From assembly GCA_002699335.1 (NCBI GenBank), contig PACG01000225.1, positions 15,985 to 58,920 on the forward strand: a stretch of DNA of 42,936 nucleotides, given 5' to 3'. Positions 25,277 to 34,734 of this stretch are shown here, in pieces (within the stretch, counting starts at the first letter, position 1; each line of letters opens with the position of its first letter). Source of the DNA: Candidatus Poribacteria bacterium. GTDB lineage: Bacteria; Poribacteria; WGA-4E; UBA9662. The notes under the pieces were generated by a model. That model did not search any database. It was given only the letters and a program-made list of their open reading frames with translations, and was not told the origin of the DNA. The position numbers and the translations under genes were made by a program.

Positions 25277-27809
25277 TAATGACAAGTACTTGGATAACGG
25301 TATTCAGTACGCTGAGGTCGCTCTTCCACTTCCTCTAGACCTGCAAAGATATGTAGCTGCTCCAACAGAGCATCGTCTACAGCCAACCTACACTTACATT
25401 ATCCCCTCCCATTTCTCGGCCCTTGCCCAAGTCGGTTGTCGTGTCATTGCGCCATTCGGTAACTCAACCCGTGAGGGCGTGATTGTTAGCCGACCTAGCA
25501 AGCCCAATCTACCAGATACCTCTATCCAACTGAAAAAAATAACCGACTGTCTCGACGAAAAACCAACCTTTTCGTCATCGATGCTTCAGTTAACCCATTG
25601 GATGGCAGAATACTACTTGTCCTCTTGGGGAGAAGCATTAATGGCGACTGTGCCTGGAGCCGTTCGTTCACAACAGAAACAGACTTATAAACTAAAGGCA
25701 GGTCCAGAAGCGGTGGCTGAATTCGGTTCTCGGGCAAAGTTGCAGCGGCAGATCTTAGATCTTCTTCAAGAAGAAGGTAAGCTGACCCGTACGCAGATCT
25801 CTCGACGGCTGCGAAAAGCCGAATCTGCACTTCGGGCACCGCTGGCTAAGCTGTTGGGGCAGGATCTAATTATGGTTATGGCTAAAATTCGCCCTAAAAG
25901 CCAAACACAGTACGAAACGGTTATTGATTTAGCTCAGCCGTTAGAGGTCACCCAAGCTGAAGCTCAACAGCTCAAAAATGCTCCTAAACAGGTTGAAGTG
26001 CTTAAATTTTTAACCAATCAGGAGGTTAATCTACCAATTTTACAGTCACTCCTGACCCGTCAAGTTCGGTGTAACCTCTCAACATTGAAATCCTTAGAGA
26101 AGAAAAAGCTGATTAGGTTACGATCGCAACAAATAGTTCGCAATCCATTGAGCCTGGAATCGGTTCCGACTACTGAGCCTCTTAAGCTCAACGAAGCACA
26201 AGCTCACGCCTTAACTGCAATTAATCGAGTGATCGAGGACGGATTAGTAACTACTTTTCTATTACACGGGGTCACCGGTAGCGGAAAAACAGAAGTCTAC
26301 ATGCAGGCCATTACTAAAATCCTGTCGCTGGGTAGATCTGCTATTGTATTAGTGCCGGAAATTTCACTAACTCCGCAAACAGTCTCTCGTTTTGTGGGGC
26401 GTTTCGGCCAACAGGTAGCAGTTTTGCACAGTCGACTATCAGATGGGGAACGGTACGATCAGTGGCAACGCATCCGGGAGGGAAAGACACAGATCGTGGT
26501 CGGAGCTAGATCTGCTGTTTTTGCGCCACTCAACAACTTGGGTCTAATTGTCATCGACGAAGAGCACGAAACCTCTTATAAGCAGGAGACCTCGCCCCGC
26601 TACAATGCTAGAGAAGTTGCAATAAAAAGAGCGGAGATCCAAGGCTGCGTGGTAATTTTGGGTAGTGCAACCCCGTCTCTGGAAAGTTACTATCGGGCAG
26701 AACAGCAGACATATCAACTACTTTCCATTCCAAACCGTGTTTCTACTATCGAGATGCCAACTGTAAAAGTAGTTGATATGCGACGAGAGTTAGAACGAGG
26801 AAACCGCACAATTTTTTCAAAGCCTATGCATTCAGGTATTGTCGATAGGTTGCAGAAACGGGAGCAGGTGATCCTGTTTCTGAATCGGCGTGGCCATTCC
26901 AGCTATGTTTTCTGTCGGGAGTGTGGATACGTTGAACGGTGTCAGGACTGTGATGTTTCGATGACGTTCCATTTTGACTCCAAGCAACTGCTCTGCCATC
27001 ACTGTGCTCAAGAACGCCCAACTGTCGATCAATGCCCAGCTTGTGGAAGTAGCTATATCCGCTACTTCGGTTTAGGAACGGAAAAGGTCGAACAAGAGGT
27101 GATTAAAATCTTTCCCCACGCACGTGTCAAGAGAATGGATGCCGACTCCACTTCAGGCAAAGATGGCCACCAGCGGATCCTCGATGCTTTCCGGGAACAA
27201 CAGATTGATATTCTAATCGGCACCCAAATGATAGCTAAAGGTCTCGATTTTCCCAATGTGACACTGGTGGGCGTGATTACCGCTGATACTTCACTAAATC
27301 TTCCCGATTTTCGCTCTGGTGAGAGAACCTTCAATTTGCTGACCCAGGTCGGTGGGCGGTCGGGTCGTAGTCAATCTGGTGGCGAAGTGATAATCCAGAC
27401 CTATTTGCCAACCCACGACAGCATTAAAACCGCACAACATCACGACTACGTCGGGTTTTATCAACGAGAGATTGGCTACCGTCAAGATCTACGGTATCCA
27501 CCGTTCACATATGTGGCAACTGTACTCTTACGTGGATTGGAGGAAAAGGAAGTCATTGAAACCGCTCACTATTTATCCGAGGTGTTTGTCCGCTTCCAGT
27601 CAGATGCTTTCCCAAAAATCGAGATTCGTGGTCCCGTTCCGGCTCCGCTATCGAAGATCAAAAATAGATACCGCTGGCATTTTTTATTACGACATACAGA
27701 TAATCGCAAACTGCGTGATTATCTAAAGCAAACGCTGTCACACTACGCCGGTTATAGATCCCGACAGATTGATCTAATTGTTGATATTGATCCCGTTAGT
27801 ACCCTTTAG
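25266..27809 (+). CDS. priA: Primosomal protein N', replication restart helicase PriA
   Basis: An 847-residue superfamily 2 DNA helicase that reloads the replisome at collapsed forks. The N-terminal DNA-binding domain has YAEVALPLPL and VGCRVIAPFGN; an additional stretch of some 15 residues (LQRYVAAPTEHR) between them looks like an insertion. Walker A is HGVTGSGKTEVY (about residue 335), the DEAH box is IDEEHETSYKQE (about 430), followed by GSATPSLES. The zinc region has paired cysteines (CRECGYVERCQDC and CHHC, then CPACGS) near 550-600. ATG 25266 overlaps the UDG end. A winged-helix region around 150-210 precedes the motor. All helicase motifs appear intact. Confidence 0.96.
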   Translation: MTVDNDKYLDNGIQYAEVALPLPLDLQRYVAAPTEHRLQPTYTYIIPSHFSALAQVGCRVIAPFGNSTREGVIVSRPSKPNLPDTSIQLKKITDCLDEKPTFSSSMLQLTHWMAEYYLSSWGEALMATVPGAVRSQQKQTYKLKAGPEAVAEFGSRAKLQRQILDLLQEEGKLTRTQISRRLRKAESALRAPLAKLLGQDLIMVMAKIRPKSQTQYETVIDLAQPLEVTQAEAQQLKNAPKQVEVLKFLTNQEVNLPILQSLLTRQVRCNLSTLKSLEKKKLIRLRSQQIVRNPLSLESVPTTEPLKLNEAQAHALTAINRVIEDGLVTTFLLHGVTGSGKTEVYMQAITKILSLGRSAIVLVPEISLTPQTVSRFVGRFGQQVAVLHSRLSDGERYDQWQRIREGKTQIVVGARSAVFAPLNNLGLIVIDEEHETSYKQETSPRYNAREVAIKRAEIQGCVVILGSATPSLESYYRAEQQTYQLLSIPNRVSTIEMPTVKVVDMRRELERGNRTIFSKPMHSGIVDRLQKREQVILFLNRRGHSSYVFCRECGYVERCQDCDVSMTFHFDSKQLLCHHCAQERPTVDQCPACGSSYIRYFGLGTEKVEQEVIKIFPHARVKRMDADSTSGKDGHQRILDAFREQQIDILIGTQMIAKGLDFPNVTLVGVITADTSLNLPDFRSGERTFNLLTQVGGRSGRSQSGGEVIIQTYLPTHDSIKTAQHHDYVGFYQREIGYRQDLRYPPFTYVATVLLRGLEEKEVIETAHYLSEVFVRFQSDAFPKIEIRGPVPAPLSKIKNRYRWHFLLRHTDNRKLRDYLKQTLSHYAGYRSRQIDLIVDIDPVSTL

Positions 27810-27844
27810 CCCCCATCAGGAATCATCGGTTGCGAAGAAAAATG

Positions 27845-28574
27845 TTAAAGAACGCCAAAGACTCGGTAAACTTCGTCAATGGGCGTATCGTCGGCAATTT
27901 TCTCCCGTTCATCGTTCTCTTTCTCAAAGGTCGTTTCAACCCGTAACAAAACTTCATCTACCAAATCCTTGGGGATGAGTTGAACTCCATCATTGTCCGC
28001 AAATATGAAATCGCCAGGCATGACTTTAACGTAATGCATCAGGTGACCCGGTAGGAAGATGGGAACGTTCACATCAGTGATGATCCAGCCACCGAAAGCA
28101 TTGGGAAATCGGGCATTTCCAGGACGTCTGGGTATCGCGGCAGTTGCCTGCCAAGAGTGTGCTTCGGCAACCATGTGCATAGGGCAAGCGGGCAACTCAT
28201 TTCGCCAAAATGAGCCGGCTGCATATCCTCACCACAGTCAAAGCAAAGGACTGCACGGTCTTCAAGGTCATCAATGGTCAGCATCATTCGTTTCTGGGGA
28301 TGCCCACCCTCTGCCTCCCATTTTTCCTCTTGAGTTTTTTGTTCTTCGGGAGTATCTACTCCCTGTACCAAGGATTGTGTTTGATAGGCAAGACTCGGCC
28401 GACCAGTTGCATCCCGGAGGTCTTTAAATCGATCTGAGAAGACGGTATCGCACATACCGAGGCTATTTAAGGCATCAGAAGAAACACTGCCGCCATACCC
28501 AGCTCTACGAAAGCGTTTATACGCTGTAAATCTGTGATGCCAAGATGTCGGATATTCGACTTAGAATTGGACAT
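27845..28574 (-). pseudogene. RraA-like aldolase/regulator family gene, multiply frameshifted
   Basis: Minus-strand pieces in different frames together match the RraA-like/HMG-aldolase family. ATG 28574 (MSNSKSN, with GGGAG upstream) starts it; a frame change gives YKRFRRAGYGGSVSSDALNS and then the open frame down to DDLEDRAVLCFDCGEDMQPA. AYAHGCRSTLLAGNCRDT lies in a second frame, and VNVPIFLPGHLMHYVKVMPG plus FIFADNDGVQLIPKDL in a third. Members act on 4-hydroxy-4-methyl-2-oxoglutarate-type substrates or inhibit RNase E. Because at least three frame changes are needed, no full product can be made. It lies tail to tail with priA. Confidence 0.75.
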
Positions 28575-28800
28575 GGTTTAACTCCCTGTCTTCGGTACAG
28601 ATTAGACAAATTTGCCCATCTGTCAGTTTTCGTCATAGAAGTACCGCCTTGACGCGGATATTCGATTGGCGTACGCAGGATACGGTAGAGTTCAGTTTTG
28701 GACGTACTCCAATATGCGTGGTATCCTTGAATTGCTTCAACGGTACGGTCTAACGGCATGAATTCGAGCGCTATGTCTCGCACACGACCTATTCAAAATT
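28575..28800 (-). other. Unassigned stretch between two gene relics
   Basis: A minus-strand frame of 88 codons (28517-28783) crosses this stretch and enters the RraA relic in the wrong frame. Its translation has no family I recognise. I take it as remnant or chance sequence. Confidence 0.25.
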
Positions 28801-28804
28801 TGCG

Positions 28805-29710
28805 GAGGCGTCCTGGTTGCGCCAAGGCGTGATATTTTGACAATTAAACCTCCACTTTCTGCGGCAATGAAGACATACTGGTGAAGAAAGGGCGCAAGAG
28901 AAAGATCGTTCCAACTGTGACGGTGTTGAATTCACGATTCTGGTTGAGGAAATCATTTGCAACGACTGTTGCGTTGGGTCTGTGACGTCAACGCCTTGCT
29001 TGCGCTTGCATACAGCTGTTGCGCTGATAGTCTCGTTGATGGGCCGGCATCACGCTGTAATCGCGCCCGACTGAGGAAATGCTACCGACCTGCCGAGTTC
29101 GCAGATCGTTATAAAATCGACTTCTTTGCAGTGTCCGTTTTGTCCAACATCAACGCTCTCCATCAAAGTTAGCTGACCTGGTTTGGTAACGTAAGCGCAA
29201 AACCGTGCTGGAGTGGAGTGATTGTTAGCGATATCCGGCGTAGAAAAGTCCATAGCCACGACAACATCGTGGGCATCGTGCGGCGTGGAATTGGTGTTGC
29301 CATTTAAATCTCCCGCCCCAATGATCTTTGCCTCCATCGGTTCGCTCACATCAATAATTCGCAGACAGACCGCCGCCCCCCGGCGATGGCAAACGTAAAT
29401 GCCGTTCAGGGTGGGAGATCAGGCTTCTGTTGTGGTCACACTATTGATCAGGACAGGTGCTTCGGGGCGAAATATCGACGATCGCACCCCTAATACGCCA
29501 TCGGCAATAATATAAGCGTATTTTGCTGTGATGGTGACGTCCAGCGCATTGTCGGTAGATACGGTTGCCAAGGTTTGGGGAGACTCGGAGCTAGGAGACA
29601 ATGATACGCGGCTTTGCTTACCTATCAGCAACGTAAGCATACTCGGCCTCAGCGGTGAGCCGCTTTATACCAAACTTGCAGGTACGGCCCTAATCATAGA
29701 CGGAGACGGT
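28805..29710 (-). pseudogene. LVIVD-repeat beta-propeller protein, degraded
   Basis: Minus-strand fragments show repeated propeller blades of the LVIVD type: EYAYVADR near 29670, AYIIADGVLGVRSS with RPEAPVLINSV near 29440-29530, LRIIDVSEPMEAKIIGAGD near 29320-29380, and YVFIAAESGGLIV near 28850-28880. Such proteins are usually exported and bind proteins or carbohydrate. The pieces are separated by stops and frame changes and the ends are not defined, so the coordinates are approximate. It sits between the RraA relic and an intact Gfo/Idh gene, all on the same strand. Confidence 0.6.
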
Positions 29711-29861
29711 CCCAGATGGAGCTTTGGAGAACATAGTGGAGGCATTCGACCGCATCTGCCGCCCAAAGAAATTCTAGTTCCTGATTCTGGTTATGCAAAA
29801 ATCAGCAGAAAGGAAATTGCTATTTCAAGCAAATGAGTACCCATGATCCAAGAGATATCGT

Positions 29862-30908
29862 TCAAGAAATCAATGGATTTTTCCCCGACTTGAGCGGTAA
29901 TTCCACTGTCCGTTTTTCAACAATCGAAGTGTAGATTGCCATCAGGGTCTCTGTGGCTCGAACCGCACTTTGCAAATTACTTTTCGGTTGAATGTTGGAT
30001 TCAATTGCTAAGATCAATTGGTCCAGCGAATTTGTGGCTGTGGCACCTTTGGCAAACTGCTCAAAGTCGATGGCGACATTGTTTATTGAGACCTGTTTGG
30101 CCGGAACATCGATGACCAAGATTTGGTGCTCAAAGTTGATCGTGATAGCGTTGCTATGTCGATGTTCCCCAACTAGTCGCTGTTTCCCAACTTCCAAGAG
30201 GGCAAAGAATGAACCATAATCTAAGATAACCTGACCGAAGTGCTCAACATCAGCTTGGTAGTATATGTCCCACAATTTTCGCCACTTAGCGGTAACACTT
30301 CGTGGCAAACCAAAGAGCGAAACAACGTAATCGAGAGGATAACATCCCATGTTGGTAAGTTCCCCTCCACCTGACTTATCGGTCGTATCTACAGGTTCTG
30401 GCCAAGTTGATTGGAGGTCAAAGTCTAGTGGAAAATTCATACCGAATCGATGGTAGTAGCTCAAGATCTGGCCGTATTTACCATTCCAAAGTTCTTGCTG
30501 CATTCTGGCATAGACAGGTACCGATCGAACCATCGGGATATCATAAACAAATTGGATTGAGTAACGTTCCACGGTTCGTTCAATCTGTCGAGCACTATCC
30601 AGACTTTCACACAGTGGTTTGTTGAGGAAAATATGTTTACCGGCAGCTGCGGCAGCTTCTACCATTTGGGCTTTATCACAAGGATCACAGGTAATGACGA
30701 CTATATCGACGTCTTTCCGTTCAATGACCATTTGATAAGAGGTGACTAACTCTCGGCCAATAGCCAGGCTGAGTTCAGCCTGACGGCGAGGGTTGGCTTC
30801 ATGCCCGGTGATCACATTGAACCGTTGATCGTGTTGGAAACTTTGGCAAACACCAACCCCGTGAGTGCAACAGTTTCCTAAAATCCCGATTCCGTATGGT
30901 TGTTTCAT
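29862..30908 (-). CDS. Gfo/Idh/MocA-family oxidoreductase
   Basis: A 348-residue (from ATG 30908) or 351-residue (from GTG 30917) NAD(P)-dependent oxidoreductase. A Rossmann fold opens with IGILGNCCTHG, followed by VDIVVITCDPCDKAQMVEAAAAAGKHIF. The family catalytic motif EKP reads NKP (FLNKPLCES); the Lys is kept. The C-terminal domain begins with VYARMQQELWNGKYG and has GGGELTNMGCYPLDYVVSLFG. Relatives oxidise sugars, inositols and related polyols; the substrate is unknown. No strong ribosome site is seen at either start. The frame is clean, unlike its two downstream relic neighbours. Confidence 0.82.
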   Translation of the reverse strand: MKQPYGIGILGNCCTHGVGVCQSFQHDQRFNVITGHEANPRRQAELSLAIGRELVTSYQMVIERKDVDIVVITCDPCDKAQMVEAAAAAGKHIFLNKPLCESLDSARQIERTVERYSIQFVYDIPMVRSVPVYARMQQELWNGKYGQILSYYHRFGMNFPLDFDLQSTWPEPVDTTDKSGGGELTNMGCYPLDYVVSLFGLPRSVTAKWRKLWDIYYQADVEHFGQVILDYGSFFALLEVGKQRLVGEHRHSNAITINFEHQILVIDVPAKQVSINNVAIDFEQFAKGATATNSLDQLILAIESNIQPKSNLQSAVRATETLMAIYTSIVEKRTVELPLKSGKNPLIS

Positions 30909-31316
30909 TGAAAGCACTTAGAACAGATTGGTAGCCAGTTATTCATTTTCAAAACATTGACCACAATTTGCATAGAACTTCTACTAATCATCATTAGTTT
31001 TAGACTAGTATTTTCGACCAGCTGTCAATTGTTAGAACGTTTAGTAATAACACCCAAAGTTCGAATAGTCAGGAACTTATTTCGACGACTACTTCACCTC
31101 AGATATAAATCTATCAAGGTTTAACTTCCAGTGACCCATGCCCTAAAGTAAAATGGTCGGCTATCAATCAGATCGGAGTGTGAAACAAAACCTGGACATT
31201 TTCAACTCGAGACGCAAGAAGCCCGTTCGCTCGTCTTAGTTCTCGATCCATCCCCATGAAAGCGGGGACCAAGTTGAGGATGTGTTTATTTCCAAACACC
31301 ATCAACTGACCACTAA
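30909..31316. other. Intergenic stretch between two minus-strand genes
   Basis: No gene is supported. On the minus strand TTGACA (complement of 31023-31028) could be a -35 box for the Gfo/Idh gene, but the best matching -10 (TCTAAA, 18 bases on) is poor. No clear terminator for the upstream DUF4175-like gene is visible. Confidence 0.35.
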
Positions 31317-34300
31317 CTACTGATTTTTTGGAGAGGGTTGCTGTGAGAGGACACGAAAATAATCTTCTAATTGTTGTCGATACTGAACCGGTATCTGTTG
31401 AAACCGGCCAGATCTCAAACCAAGTTGTGTCTCCTCGACCTTTTTCAATAATGACGGATCAAGCGGTGGGGTTAACGGCTTGGTGGCAATCGCTTTGGCT
31501 ACTTCACCCTTTCGCTTTTTACTGCTTTCTCGCTTTTGTAGTGACTTGGTACTCTCTAGCATTCGAGTCAGAATCCGCTTCTGTTTGTCCAGCACTTCCT
31601 GGCTTAGATTCTGTTTCCGCAACTTGGATTCGACAGCTTTCATCTCCTCCGAAATCCCTTTCAAATCGCCTAGTAGTTGTGACATCTTCTCCGCCATTTC
31701 AGCTAATCGCTCCGTTGCTTCACGGATTAGTTGCTGTTCATAGGCCATTCGATCCAACATTTGCTGGTCGCCAGGCAATTGGCCTCGCTGTCGCATTTGC
31801 TGACTGAGTTGTTGTGCCATTTGGTTCAGTTTCTCTTGGTTCTGTACCAGTTGTTGCAACTGATCCAACACATTTTCCATGTTACCAGCTCCCATCTGCA
31901 TATTCATCTGGTTCATGGCATCTAGCAGTGCTAGTGTCACTTGATTCAAAGTGGCTAGACCTTGCTTCTGGATTGGTGTAGCCAAGCTCGGTTGACGATC
32001 TTCCAATGCCCGTGCCGATCGACTAAGAGCATCGCTGGCAGCCTCTAACGCCCATACGATTTCTGGCTTGACTTGCATCTGTTGTTGGCCCAACTCCCAT
32101 AGTCGATTGGCTAACGTATCAATGCCTTTAGCGAATCCGATTTCGTTAGCCGCCAATTGTTGTAGCTGCTGGATTTCTCCTTTTAGGTATCGGCCGCGAC
32201 CGGTCTCCAAAATCGATTTGGTCTTTTGGGCTACTGTCTGATGCTTTTGCGACAGGTAAAGTGTACTCCGAACGGCTGATCGCATCTCAACTAATGCCTC
32301 CTCAGCATTGGCACCTCGCATAAACTCCAGCGCATTGTCCAGTCCTTGATGGAGTTCGCCCAGTGTCTGTTCTGCCTGCTGAGCCGACTGATTGACCTTC
32401 TTTCCCTGTCGCAGTTGAGAAGCGGTCTCTTTTAAATCACGTGGCAATTGGTGATCCAGCGCAAATTGACGTAGTCGCTGAAGTTCATCACCGACACGTT
32501 GTAGATTTTGCTGACCGGCGGAGGCCTGTTCCGACATATCTTTTCCTAATTGATCCAGTTCCGAGAGTAGATTTGTCGTACCATCCAAGATTCGATCTTC
32601 TTGTTGTGCCCATCGATTAGTGGATTTTGTCTCTTGACTTGAGAATTGATCTGTCAATTGGTTCTGTCGATCTTTTAGATCTTCCGCCTGTTTGACAGCC
32701 GATTCTAATCGTTGTTGAAGAATCATCTGCCGGTATAACGCCTTCAACCGGTCCAGCTTTTGCATAAATTGTTCCTGACTGAAGTTGGCTGCCATTAATT
32801 CCTTCTCTTGCTTCGTCAAATCTTGTTGTTGCAGTGCTTTGGCCAGTTTGTTGAGCAATTCCTTATGTTCTTCTGATAGAGCTTGTTCCATTAACTCTTG
32901 CAATTCTTGATATTTTTGTACGGTCTCGGCATCAAACAGCTGCTGTTTTTTCATCTGTTCTGTCAATTCTTGCATTTGCTGCAACTCTTGCTTAACACCT
33001 TGCTCGATCTGTTGCTGATTTTCAACGATCTGCCGAAGTTCCTTTTCGTCTTGCTGAGTTAGATCTTGACTTTTCCGGAGACGGTCAATCAGTTCGTCCA
33101 CCGCTGCTTCGGCTTCAGCCTGTTGCTCGAAAATGGCCTCCAGATCTTGAACTCCAGCTTGTTGTTCGGACTCGACTTCGTCCAAAATCTCGGCTAAAGA
33201 GGGAAAACGAATGGTAAAGGTTTGTGAACTCCCGACATTAGCGCCAGAAACCGCATCGTTGTCGATTGCCTCCACTCGGTAAACTACTACGTCCTCTGGG
33301 AACAGACGTAGCAGATCTAGATCCCAGTCGTAGCTAACAATAGCATTGTTTTTGAAGGTTTGAAAAGTTTCAACCGGTAGTTGTTGTTCTAACTGACCAG
33401 CGTCCCTTGCTTCAATTTGATATATTATTCGCAGCAATTGAAGACCAAAATCGTCTTGGGCCGAGATTTGAAGTTGTACTCTCATTGAATCATCCAACAC
33501 TATATCTTCGGCCGGGGCTAAGATTCTAACCGTCGGTGGCAGATCGGCTACTGACTCAATTTGGTAAGTGATTGGATTTTCACTCTTCAGATCAGCCGCA
33601 TCTTGTAAATCAATGTGATACTGCTGATGCTCTCGAACCGAGAAACGACCCGTGACCGAAAAATCTAGAGAAAGTTGTAAGTTAACCTGTTCTAGGGAGT
33701 CAAATATTAGGCTCACCTGATCGACGTTGTCGCTAACTTTCCCCTCAAACTCAACTACAGTTCCGATTAGTGCACGTAGATTGCCCTGATTTTGCTCCAG
33801 TTTTTGGCTTGTGAGTCCAGTGTAGGCTGGATAGCGTAACGTCAGTTGAAACCATTGTAAACTAGGGGTCTTTTTGACCGTCACATGATAAGTCGATGTC
33901 TTTATTTCTGCCACCTGTAGATAGTATTCCATCGATTCGGTGATGTGCTGAATCGTAGCCTGGTACTGATTGCCAACTTTTGTCATTGGAACCGTTTGCC
34001 AGCCCCCTTCTATTCGACGATGACGAAGGTCAACACCAGAAGCAGCGTAAGAGATGGTTGCACTGAAATCTACCGCTTGACCAGGTTGAATCTCGGTGTT
34101 ACCTGGTTTTAAGCTGGTAATTTCAATCAGTGGTGATGTCAAAGGAGTATTTGGCGCAGGTTCGAAGGCTCGGGTAAAATCAGTCAAGGACGTTGGAAAT
34201 AGGATCAGCACCACGATTAAACAGGCCGACAACAAGCAGGCATATAAGAACTGTCGCCAAACCGTGGCAATTTCCTGTTTGAATATTTGACCGGGTATGA

Positions 34301-34718
34301 TTTTCTCCAATGAAGCATGTGCTTGATCGATGACTTGATCAATCAGGACTGTTGAATAGCCAAGTTGGTTGCTTGATTTGGAGGAGAACAACTGAGTTGC
34401 ACTCAGAATCCGATCCTCAAATTCAGGGTATGCTCTACTAACCCAAAGGGCAACGGATGATAGCGACATCTTCGAAATTAAAGGTACGAAGTATAAAAAT
34501 CCTTGTTGTCCAATCAGGGCACAAAACATTAAAACCGTTGTCATTCTCAGCCAACGCGGTAGCGGAATTAGTTGGTCCACCGACAGAATTAGACACAGTG
34601 CTAACAAGACCGAGGCACTCCACTTCAACACGGCCGCTAAAATGGCAATACCTCGTTCCTGTCGTCTCAGTTTTTTAAGGGTGCTTGCAACAGCTTGATA
34701 TTTGAGATTGATATCCAT
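31317..34718 (-). CDS. Large DUF4175-like membrane protein with long Gln/Glu-rich coiled coil
   Basis: A 1133-residue protein from ATG 34718 (GTG 34745 is possible, with 9 more residues). The N-terminus has two close hydrophobic spans within residues about 25-80 (ILAAVLKWSASVLLALCLIL, then TTVLMFCALIGQQGFLYFV) and a third at about 150-172. A periplasmic beta-rich part follows (about 190-520, Ig-like segments such as LTSPLIEITSLKPGN and PPTVRILAPAEDI). The remainder to the end is helical and Gln/Glu/Leu rich (EQQAEAEAAVDELIDRLRK, LEQLQQLVQNQEKLNQMAQ), predicted coiled coil. The layout is that of the DUF4175 family, of unknown function. It follows the SIS gene, overlapping or adjoining its end. 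Confidence 0.75.
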   Translation of the reverse strand: MDINLKYQAVASTLKKLRRQERGIAILAAVLKWSASVLLALCLILSVDQLIPLPRWLRMTTVLMFCALIGQQGFLYFVPLISKMSLSSVALWVSRAYPEFEDRILSATQLFSSKSSNQLGYSTVLIDQVIDQAHASLEKIIPGQIFKQEIATVWRQFLYACLLSACLIVVLILFPTSLTDFTRAFEPAPNTPLTSPLIEITSLKPGNTEIQPGQAVDFSATISYAASGVDLRHRRIEGGWQTVPMTKVGNQYQATIQHITESMEYYLQVAEIKTSTYHVTVKKTPSLQWFQLTLRYPAYTGLTSQKLEQNQGNLRALIGTVVEFEGKVSDNVDQVSLIFDSLEQVNLQLSLDFSVTGRFSVREHQQYHIDLQDAADLKSENPITYQIESVADLPPTVRILAPAEDIVLDDSMRVQLQISAQDDFGLQLLRIIYQIEARDAGQLEQQLPVETFQTFKNNAIVSYDWDLDLLRLFPEDVVVYRVEAIDNDAVSGANVGSSQTFTIRFPSLAEILDEVESEQQAGVQDLEAIFEQQAEAEAAVDELIDRLRKSQDLTQQDEKELRQIVENQQQIEQGVKQELQQMQELTEQMKKQQLFDAETVQKYQELQELMEQALSEEHKELLNKLAKALQQQDLTKQEKELMAANFSQEQFMQKLDRLKALYRQMILQQRLESAVKQAEDLKDRQNQLTDQFSSQETKSTNRWAQQEDRILDGTTNLLSELDQLGKDMSEQASAGQQNLQRVGDELQRLRQFALDHQLPRDLKETASQLRQGKKVNQSAQQAEQTLGELHQGLDNALEFMRGANAEEALVEMRSAVRSTLYLSQKHQTVAQKTKSILETGRGRYLKGEIQQLQQLAANEIGFAKGIDTLANRLWELGQQQMQVKPEIVWALEAASDALSRSARALEDRQPSLATPIQKQGLATLNQVTLALLDAMNQMNMQMGAGNMENVLDQLQQLVQNQEKLNQMAQQLSQQMRQRGQLPGDQQMLDRMAYEQQLIREATERLAEMAEKMSQLLGDLKGISEEMKAVESKLRKQNLSQEVLDKQKRILTRMLESTKSLQKRESSKKRKGEVAKAIATKPLTPPLDPSLLKKVEETQLGLRSGRFQQIPVQYRQQLEDYFRVLSQQPSPKNQ

Positions 34719-34734
34719 TAGATTGGTTATGAGA

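Noticed and set aside
28517..28783. 88-codon minus-strand frame
   Set aside because: No recognisable domain, and its end runs through the start of the RraA relic in a wrong frame.
31328..31925. Three plus-strand open frames of 64-159 codons
   Set aside because: They are antisense shadows of the Gln/Glu-rich coiled-coil gene, whose biased composition keeps opposite frames open.
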